From Anaerolineae bacterium (GTDB lineage Bacteria > Chloroflexota > Anaerolineae > B4-G1 > SLSP01): a stretch of 38,796 nucleotides of DNA. The translations under genes were made by a program, and so were the position numbers. Each line of letters opens with the position of its first letter. The first letter of the stretch is position 1. Of the stretch, positions 32,668-38,796 are shown piece by piece. The stretch is from contig JAFGFB010000072.1 of the NCBI GenBank assembly GCA_016931315.1, forward strand, positions 1 through 38,796, given 5' to 3'. The notes beneath the pieces are model-generated. The model did not search any database. It saw only the letters and a list, made by a program, of their open reading frames with translations, and had not been told where the DNA came from.

Positions 32668-33924
32668 TTACTTTACTGAAACCTGGACTGTCTCAACACG
32701 GTCTATCGGGACTGTGGTATCCGTCGAATCCGAACGCCGCAGTTTGTCCAATACCTCCAGGCCCTTGGTGACCCGACCAATGACCGGATAAGCCCCATCA
32801 AGCTGGGACGCTTCGGCGCCAAGGGTAAAGAAGAATTGGCCATTCGGTACCAGACCCACCAACCCCGCTTCGCCAAATGTCCCGACGTTCTCGCCGATGC
32901 AATAATAGCCGGGGCTACCGCTGCCAGTGTTCGAAGGATCACCCGTCACCGCAGCGAAATTGTCCATAACAAAGAAGAATTCGTTCCCTTCATACCAGCC
33001 TTCTTGGGCAAGGAAGAGGAAACTGTTGACCTGAGTAGGTGCGCCAGTGGTATCCAACTCAAAAACCACCTCACCCTGTGAAGTCTTGACCGTGATCTCA
33101 TAACTTTTCGTCGTATCCAATACCAACGGAGGGAGGTCCGTATATTGACGGGGCTGTAGAGCCAGCAGATTCGCTGCAATCGGGAGGAAAGCCTCCAACC
33201 CCTGATAGGAAATTCCCATCTGATCGGCAGGATAGACCAAACCATCAAAGATATAGCTCGGTGTACCAGGCAACCCCAGCTGGCTTGCCTCAGCAAGATG
33301 GCGGTCAATCTTCTCGGTATACACGCCGCCGTCTACCTCGGCATCGAAGCGCGTGACATCCAGACCGAGTTCGGCAGCATAGTCCGTCATCTTTGCCCGC
33401 GTCTCCTCAGCAGTAAGCGCATTCCACTCCGAAGCCCGCTCATAGAGCAAATCGTGCATTTCCCAGAACTTTCCCTGCGCGCCAGCTGCCTCTGCTGCCG
33501 CGGCCGTGACGCCCGCGTGCTCGTGGAAGCTCAGCGGGAAGTGCCGGTAAACCAGGCGCACTTCTGGATGCGCAGTGAGGAACTCACGCTCGATAGGCGC
33601 CATTGCAGAGCATGCCGGGCATTGGAAATCTGCATACTCTATAATCGTCACCGTAGCCTCATCCGGATTGACTCCCTTGACATAGTCCGTATCATCCGGC
33701 GGGCGCACGGGAACCGTCAGAGGGTACACCTGACAGGATGCCGGCTCAACTTCGGTAGACTCGGCAGCAGGGGTCTGCGCTTCTGCTGTAGCAGGCGCAG
33801 TTGTCGGCTGCGGCGTAGAGGTGGGGGTCACAGTTGGCTCTGATGTCGCGGTCTCTCCGCAAGCGCTCAACAGCAACGACAGCGCCAACACCGCGCTAAC
33901 GACGAACATAAACTTTTTCGACAT
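32668..33924 (-). CDS. Lipoprotein fusing a DsbA-type thioredoxin domain to a degenerate cyclophilin domain
   Basis: The 418-residue protein has a lipoprotein signal (MSKKFMFVVSAVLALSLLLSACGE), a Thr/Pro/Ala-rich linker to about residue 60, a thioredoxin/DsbA domain (about 85-255) with the active site FQCPACSAM and the cis-Pro loop LPGTPSYIF, and a C-terminal cyclophilin-type peptidyl-prolyl isomerase domain (about 275-418; TSQGEVVFELDTTGAPTQVNSFLFLAQEGWYEG, GDPSNTGSGSPGYY, NGQFFFTLGA). In the cyclophilin part the catalytic Arg of FHRV is replaced (FFFVM) and the Gln of QGGD is lost, so isomerase activity is doubtful. Likely an extracytoplasmic disulfide oxidoreductase or chaperone. The start at 33924 follows AAGGAGTTGCAT; the promoter is at 34038-34043. 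Confidence 0.9.
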   Translation of the reverse strand: MSKKFMFVVSAVLALSLLLSACGETATSEPTVTPTSTPQPTTAPATAEAQTPAAESTEVEPASCQVYPLTVPVRPPDDTDYVKGVNPDEATVTIIEYADFQCPACSAMAPIEREFLTAHPEVRLVYRHFPLSFHEHAGVTAAAAEAAGAQGKFWEMHDLLYERASEWNALTAEETRAKMTDYAAELGLDVTRFDAEVDGGVYTEKIDRHLAEASQLGLPGTPSYIFDGLVYPADQMGISYQGLEAFLPIAANLLALQPRQYTDLPPLVLDTTKSYEITVKTSQGEVVFELDTTGAPTQVNSFLFLAQEGWYEGNEFFFVMDNFAAVTGDPSNTGSGSPGYYCIGENVGTFGEAGLVGLVPNGQFFFTLGAEASQLDGAYPVIGRVTKGLEVLDKLRRSDSTDTTVPIDRVETVQVSVK

Positions 33925-34037
33925 ATGCAACTCCTTAGAAAATGGTCAACACAGAGATAGCGTGCCAGAATATGGCTTTTGCGCCATCCCGTATGCATCT
34001 TGACGTTCTTCAACACACCTGTTCCGAATTTAGCAGA

Positions 34038-34043
34038 ATTATA
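34038..34043 (-). promoter_or_regulatory. Extended -10 promoter of the DsbA-cyclophilin gene
   Basis: On the minus strand TGGTATAAT includes a perfect TATAAT (34043-34038) with an extended TG. The -35 is poor. Leader about 105 bases to the ATG at 33924. Confidence 0.5.
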
Positions 34044-34111
34044 CCACCAAAAATTCGTTTATAAGGGCCCATATTCAAAAGCCCAATACCAATGCACTTC
34101 AAAGGCGAAAA

Positions 34112-35137
34112 TCATTGGGGGGCACGCGGCTTCGGGGGCCAGAATGGTGGATGCTCCATGCGCCAAAGCCCATAACAGGCTGACACAATCGCTAAACCGC
34201 CCATCAAATACCCCTCAAACACGGAGGCGCGCATGACAAACAACGCCACTAAGCCCAGGAAGAAACCTACAAGATACAACACCAATACCGCTTCCCGGCG
34301 GGTTAGACCTGCATAGGTCAGCCGGTGTGAACTATGATCGGTGCCAGGTGTGGTCATGGGATTAAGTCTACGCCGCAGGCGCGAGATGGTGACCAGCGTC
34401 GTATCAAAGAGAGGGACTCCCAACACCAAGAGCGGAATCATCCAGGTCACAAAAGGCACATTATCAGGAAAGCGCAGTTTGATACCGATTGCAGCCAAAA
34501 GGAAGCCCAGAAACAGGCTGCCAGAGTCACCCATGAAGATGTTCGCTGGAGTCCAGTTGTAGATGAGAAAACCGATGCAAGCCGCCATCACTGCAATAGC
34601 CAGCGCACCGACCAGATATTGCCCGGAGAAACTGCACATCAGGGCAAAATAAGCCGCCGCAATCGCTGCTACCCCCCCTGAGAGGCCATCCATATTGTCG
34701 AGCAAGTTGAAGGCATTGGTGATGCCCACTATCCACAAAACGGATGCGCCATAATTCAACAGTGGTATAGGCAACATCGTGATAGAAACTTCGGTCACGA
34801 TCAACAACCCAGCAGCAAAAATCTGTCCGAGGAGTTTTACCCACGGGGATAGAGTAAAGCGATCGTCCCAAAACCCCAGAAATGAAATCAGTGTGGCGCC
34901 AACAAGGATGCTTGCCAGCTGCGTGATGTTATAACGATTGCCTAGCAACAACGCTGCGACGAGGGTGCTGCCGAAAATCGCCAACCCTCCCAGGCGCGGG
35001 GTAGGGACGGTATGTACTTTGCGACGCACATCAGGCTGGTCCACCGCATTCAGGCGCAAGCCGACCTTACGGGCAAGCGGTGTCCCCACCACCGCCAGCA
35101 ACAAAGCCCCCACGAAAACGACCAGATAGGTGCTCAT
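34112..35137 (-). CDS. WecA/TagO-type undecaprenyl-phosphate sugar-1-phosphate transferase
   Basis: Transfers N-acetylglucosamine-1-phosphate (or a related sugar phosphate) to undecaprenyl phosphate, starting cell-surface polysaccharide synthesis. The 341-residue protein has about ten transmembrane helices. Motifs: RKVHTVPTPRLGGLAIF, FWDDRFTLSPWVKLLGQ (Asp-Asp), ITNAFNLLDNMDGLSGG, NWTPANIFMGDSGSLFLGFLLA and the C-terminal cytosolic loop GTDHSSHRLTYAGLTRREAV with the HSSHR sugar-recognition motif. The GTDHSSHR form is of the WecA/TagO branch and not MraY. The ATG overlaps the stop of the upstream ligase-like gene in TAATG, so they are translationally coupled. Confidence 0.92.
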   Translation of the reverse strand: MSTYLVVFVGALLLAVVGTPLARKVGLRLNAVDQPDVRRKVHTVPTPRLGGLAIFGSTLVAALLLGNRYNITQLASILVGATLISFLGFWDDRFTLSPWVKLLGQIFAAGLLIVTEVSITMLPIPLLNYGASVLWIVGITNAFNLLDNMDGLSGGVAAIAAAYFALMCSFSGQYLVGALAIAVMAACIGFLIYNWTPANIFMGDSGSLFLGFLLAAIGIKLRFPDNVPFVTWMIPLLVLGVPLFDTTLVTISRLRRRLNPMTTPGTDHSSHRLTYAGLTRREAVLVLYLVGFFLGLVALFVMRASVFEGYLMGGLAIVSACYGLWRMEHPPFWPPKPRAPQ

Positions 35138-38100
35138 TACGGGGTCTGTGGCTGTGATAGGAAAGCGACGAGCTGCTCAACCGTCTCGCGTTGGCTCTCC
35201 GGCGCCAAAGCCAGCGCCTGCTGGGCTAACGTCAAGGCCCGCGCGGTATCTGCTTGATAATATGTTGCAATAGCCCACATGCGGTAGATATCCCACAAGT
35301 CAGCCATCGTCGGGCAAAGCTCCGTTGTCTCTTCCAAAACCACTGCCGCGTCGGCCCAAAGTTCTTCTTGTAATTGTAAATTGCCCAACACCCGGCGCAC
35401 GGTGCATGCGCCCGGCGTAAGCTCGAGCACGTGTTGGTAATCCGCAATCGCCCCTTTCAAATCCCCGGCAATATTGGCCTTCACATCGGCGGAGAGGCTC
35501 CAGGTCTCCTCAAATTCGGGGTCCAGCGCCAGCGAATGCTCGATGGTGCGAGCATAAGCCTCTTGATCCTGCAAATCAAAGGCATAGAGAATTGCCAACT
35601 CATTCCACAACACCGGGTTGTTAGGGCTCAACCGCAGAGCTTGCTGGTAGTAGGTCTCTGCCTCGCGCAACAAGGCCTGCCTTTCCTCGCTGACCGTAGT
35701 ACGTGCAGCCCAACTGCGGTAGAAACGCGCCAGATTTGCGCTGTGATCGGTGTTCAGTGGGGCGATTTCCCGCGCCTGCTGCAGAATCTCTTGGGTGCGA
35801 TTGAGCGCGTCCAAACGCTGCGCGTCAGTCACCTCCTCAGAGGAAGTTTGCGCAAAGGAGAGCAATGCCTTCCCTAAGAACAGAAGATAGTAATCTTCCC
35901 GTGGCGCAAGTTCCATGGCTTTCTCATAATGCGCAATACCTACCTGCATTTCGACAGGGTTAGAGCTATTCGCAAAACCAAGTCCTTGTTTGTAGAGAAT
36001 ATCAGCCCGCACCAGATCATAACAATAAGGGCCGATGACCAGGAATCCAACCAACAACAGTCCACCTAACAATGCCCCCCAGCCCCACGAGGTTCCGCCA
36101 TGCTGTGTGGACGGAGTCTCCCGCAGCAAGAACCAGGCAATCGCTACTGCCAGCACGAAAATCAGGGCATAATAATGCCCCAACAGGTTAGCCAGTTGTA
36201 CACCCACTGTGACATAATCTTCAATGTTGCGCACTACAGCCTGGGTTAATTGTGCTTGTGTACCGGCAATAATGCCGCCAAAGATCAGGAAACCCAACAC
36301 GGTAATGCCCGCATAAGTGGGCACAATCTTTCGCCACGGCGTGCCCTGTCTTTCCGCCAGTAGCCCCTCACGCTCCAGTTCGCCTAAACCAATAACGCCA
36401 AACAACGCGCCGGTGAAAGCCACAATCATCAGACCACCAAAGGCACGTTGTTGCTTGACATAGATCTGCGTCAACGAGTTCCAGAAAATGTCACCCGCAT
36501 CCGCTAAACGCGCCGGGTTATTGATAAAATCATAAGCCAGCGTGCTCAACACAAAAAGCCCCACCAGGCTCAAAACGACAACAGGAATCATCCATGAAGC
36601 AGCGCTAGAAGATGATGGAACCCTGCGTTTATTGGCGCGGGCATGCGCGGCGGCCAAAGATTTTACCGCGCCTTGATCAACCTGCGGTTCGGGAACCACC
36701 AAAGCGGGGACCCATTGCAGCCCTAATACCACCAACAAGCCCGCAAACGCCCAGAATGTCGTCCTGGTTGCGGCAATCGCAATCCCGAAGTTAATCTCCA
36801 CGAAATGCCCCAAAATCGCGCTTAGCAACGCCACGAGCAGAATGGTATGGGGATGTAAGGTATAGGCAGGGTCAACTACCGTTCTGCCACGCAGGCTGAC
36901 GCGGAAGGCAACCCAGGTAAGATAAAGTCCCGTTCCCGCAACAAAGCCAATTGGAACCGCCACCGCAAAGAGATAAGCGCGTCCCATGGAAATGAATACA
37001 CCCCACAGCGCCAGGGCAATTCCCCCCATCAGCCCTACCCACAGTCCAAACTGCCGGCGACCCACAATTAAGCCCAGCCAATGCAGCCCCCAGTAAACAA
37101 CCGCGCCAAAGAGCCACACATAGACGACTAAGCCCAGCACCCCGCTATTCACCAGGGTATCCAGGGTTTCATTGTGCGAACGATCAGGCGAAGCGTTGCG
37201 AGATTCGATATGCCCCAATTCCACCTTGTAGAAGCTGTTATACGCCACATACATGGATTCGGGTCCATAACCCACCAATGGACGCAGGGAATTCCAGATA
37301 TCCTGTTTCCCATCCGGGTACTGGAGCGGGTCATGCGGCAGCATCAGATCTTGCACCCCTTCCCAAATAAGGGTACGCACGCGTCCCGAACCACTCTCCC
37401 AATCAAGAATGCGCGTCATACGCCCAATCGTAGCGTTGCCGCGTGCCCAGCTCTGCAGCGGCCCAGGCAGGTTGATTGCCAGCAATGCCAAGGCCATCAG
37501 GATGCCCACGCTTGCCCAACCAATCCACAACCAGCGCCAGCCCTTGCGCTCGACAATCATATATAGCCAGATTCCACCAAATGCTAACACCCCCAAACCG
37601 GCGCCAATGTAAGTCGCCGCTTTGAAGGGCAATAACACACCCAAACCGGTCAGAATTCCCGCTGCGGCAATAGACCCGATAGCCAACCCCAATCCGCCCA
37701 ACAGATCACGATACCAGGGATGGCGGGTGGAATCCGCGGCAACAGCCTGCCGCTGCAACACAATGAACAATAGATAAGGCAATAACAGCAACGCCACCCC
37801 AATACCCAGGAACGGACCGCGGCTTTGTGAGTAAACAATAGCCAGCAACTGCACCACGAAGATGAAAATATAGCCAGAGGCTCGCAGAATATCCGTCACC
37901 CGCGCCCGCTCACAACGCAAAATATCCCGAAAACTCTCCACGATTTGCGCCGCTGTTAGTGGGGCAATCATAATCAAATAGGCTGCCACAAAGATAGCGT
38001 TGCCCATATTGGCAGCTACGCGGCGCTGAACATCCCCCGCCCAAGGCAGAGGGTCCAATCCATTTCGCTGGATAATTCCGTAAAGCGCTACAGGGAGGCT

Positions 38101-38541
38101 GTTTAATATCAACACAGTGATCAACCGGCTTAGCTGTGCCCGGGTTCGCAAACTGGTCAACAACGCAAAGAAAATGACCAGATAGCTGAAAAAGGTGTAG
38201 GTGCCCTGAAGTCGCTGATAGGAGCCGACAAAACTGGTAAAACGCACCAGCGAAAAGAGCGAGGTCAGAATATAAACCGCCATCGTGACCGACGCTGCCA
38301 GCACCAACGGGGTGCGCCAGCTAAAGGGGAGCGGCTGTTTCTTGTGCAACCAACCCTCGAGGAATCGGACTACCCAGAAAACCGCCATAGCGGTCGCCAG
38401 GGCGCGTAAAGTAGTGAGTTTATCCGGTTCAAAAACGCGTTGCGAGTAGACATTGAAGAAGACTGGGGTGATGGTCACTCCCAGCAACCAGCCCGCCTCG
38501 AGGAAACGGTCACAAAACGCGCTCAGTTTTGATACATGCAT
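35137..38541 (-). CDS. Giant O-antigen-ligase-like membrane protein with C-terminal TPRs
   Basis: The 1134-residue protein has two parts. Residues 10-840 contain at least 15 hydrophobic segments. The first 600 residues resemble the Wzy_C/O-antigen ligase family, with a periplasmic loop ending ESRNASPDRSHNETLDTLVNSGVLGLVVYVWLFG (about 440-475), where the HN-L-G arrangement is the family motif. Residues 850-1130 are a series of TPR helices (for example AETYYQQALRLSPNNPVLWNELAILYAF and AIADYQHVLELTPGACTVRRVLGNLQLQ). The ligase would polymerise or attach undecaprenyl-linked glycans, matching the WecA-type partner that follows. The start at 38541 (MHVSKLSAF) follows GAGGAGTCTAGG. The promoter is at 38594-38621. 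The size is unusually large for the family. Confidence 0.88.
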   Translation of the reverse strand: MHVSKLSAFCDRFLEAGWLLGVTITPVFFNVYSQRVFEPDKLTTLRALATAMAVFWVVRFLEGWLHKKQPLPFSWRTPLVLAASVTMAVYILTSLFSLVRFTSFVGSYQRLQGTYTFFSYLVIFFALLTSLRTRAQLSRLITVLILNSLPVALYGIIQRNGLDPLPWAGDVQRRVAANMGNAIFVAAYLIMIAPLTAAQIVESFRDILRCERARVTDILRASGYIFIFVVQLLAIVYSQSRGPFLGIGVALLLLPYLLFIVLQRQAVAADSTRHPWYRDLLGGLGLAIGSIAAAGILTGLGVLLPFKAATYIGAGLGVLAFGGIWLYMIVERKGWRWLWIGWASVGILMALALLAINLPGPLQSWARGNATIGRMTRILDWESGSGRVRTLIWEGVQDLMLPHDPLQYPDGKQDIWNSLRPLVGYGPESMYVAYNSFYKVELGHIESRNASPDRSHNETLDTLVNSGVLGLVVYVWLFGAVVYWGLHWLGLIVGRRQFGLWVGLMGGIALALWGVFISMGRAYLFAVAVPIGFVAGTGLYLTWVAFRVSLRGRTVVDPAYTLHPHTILLVALLSAILGHFVEINFGIAIAATRTTFWAFAGLLVVLGLQWVPALVVPEPQVDQGAVKSLAAAHARANKRRVPSSSSAASWMIPVVVLSLVGLFVLSTLAYDFINNPARLADAGDIFWNSLTQIYVKQQRAFGGLMIVAFTGALFGVIGLGELEREGLLAERQGTPWRKIVPTYAGITVLGFLIFGGIIAGTQAQLTQAVVRNIEDYVTVGVQLANLLGHYYALIFVLAVAIAWFLLRETPSTQHGGTSWGWGALLGGLLLVGFLVIGPYCYDLVRADILYKQGLGFANSSNPVEMQVGIAHYEKAMELAPREDYYLLFLGKALLSFAQTSSEEVTDAQRLDALNRTQEILQQAREIAPLNTDHSANLARFYRSWAARTTVSEERQALLREAETYYQQALRLSPNNPVLWNELAILYAFDLQDQEAYARTIEHSLALDPEFEETWSLSADVKANIAGDLKGAIADYQHVLELTPGACTVRRVLGNLQLQEELWADAAVVLEETTELCPTMADLWDIYRMWAIATYYQADTARALTLAQQALALAPESQRETVEQLVAFLSQPQTP

Positions 38542-38593
38542 CCTAGACTCCTCTTGCCCACAACTGGGGCGGTTAAAAACCACCGTAGTGGGC

Positions 38594-38621
38594 ATAATAC
38601 CCCACACAAGTGAAAACGCAA
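38594..38621 (-). promoter_or_regulatory. Promoter of the ligase-like/WecA-like operon
   Basis: On the minus strand TTGCGT (38621-38616) and TATTAT (38599-38594) are 16 bases apart, with transcription starting near 38587 and a 46-base leader. Confidence 0.55.
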
Positions 38622-38630
38622 GAGTGAAGT

Positions 38631-38796
38631 GGGACCAGGGTAAATTATTGGGAAGTTCAAAGGTCGGCTGGGCGAGACCATACGTCTAGACACTTGGGCA
38701 CGCTGAAGAGGCGCAGAGGGTGGTTCTTTTTGTGATTTTCGTGAACGGGGGCTGCGCCCCCGTTCACGAAAATCACTCCTGCAGAAAGAAGGCGCA
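38631..38796. mobile_element. Family B-related element B4, running off the window
   Basis: It starts with a degenerate terminal repeat (GGGACCAGGGTAAATTATTG) and then shares its arm with element B3 (AGACACTT, CTGCAGAAAGAAG). The hairpin at 38732-38776 is a perfect 21-bp stem with a TGC loop, arm GTGATTTTCGTGAACGGGGG. The right end is outside the window. Confidence 0.6.

Overview
The window looks like chromosomal DNA of a Chloroflexota bacterium, probably of the Anaerolineae type. This is inferred from the gene content (RNase Y, a VTC-DUF4956-CotH cluster, lipoproteins with Thr/Pro-rich linkers after the lipobox, molybdenum hydroxylases with fused subunits) and not from any marker tree. There is no rRNA, tRNA, CRISPR array, transposase or phage gene. 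26 coding regions are supported; one (mutS) is cut by the left edge.

Layout. 1-5558, all minus: mutS (partial), a cytosolic LysM protein, a DhaL-like protein with a weak nucleotide site, a membrane-anchored pentapeptide-repeat protein and a GyaR/GRHPR-type 2-hydroxyacid dehydrogenase. 5559-6233 is a long regulatory region with back-to-back promoters on one dyad and a roughly 400-nt structured leader ending in an intrinsic terminator that touches the recX ribosome-binding site. 6234-8409: recX and rny. 8577-10741, minus: a histidine kinase/response regulator pair. Divergent to it, 11050-14262: a VTC-domain protein, DUF4956 membrane protein and CotH-like kinase, preceded by four 11-bp direct repeats that look like the regulator's binding site. 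14596-17740: a YyaL-type thioredoxin-domain protein and a polyprenyl-phosphate glycosyltransferase. 17787-23981: a molybdenum-hydroxylase operon (FAD plus 2Fe-2S fusion, an uncharacterised protein whose C-terminal half resembles nucleoside phosphorylases, large Mo subunit) followed by nadD. 23969-25759, minus: ABC exporter. 26351-31343, plus: tandem solute-binding lipoprotein, membrane protein, gyrB. 31399-38541, minus: PrsW-like protease, a DsbA-cyclophilin fusion lipoprotein, a WecA/TagO-type transferase and a giant O-antigen-ligase-like protein with TPRs.

The intergenic gaps carry at least two families of short (160-180 bp) non-autonomous mobile elements with terminal inverted repeats and 9-bp target duplications. 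Both have a central long perfect hairpin. In several copies the hairpin sequence differs completely while the arms are conserved. One copy is inserted inside the terminal repeat of another. Together with the structured recX-rny leader and the nucleosidase-like gene inside the Mo-hydroxylase operon, these are the most unusual things in the window.

All calls come from reading the sequence; no database search, folding program or alignment program was run.
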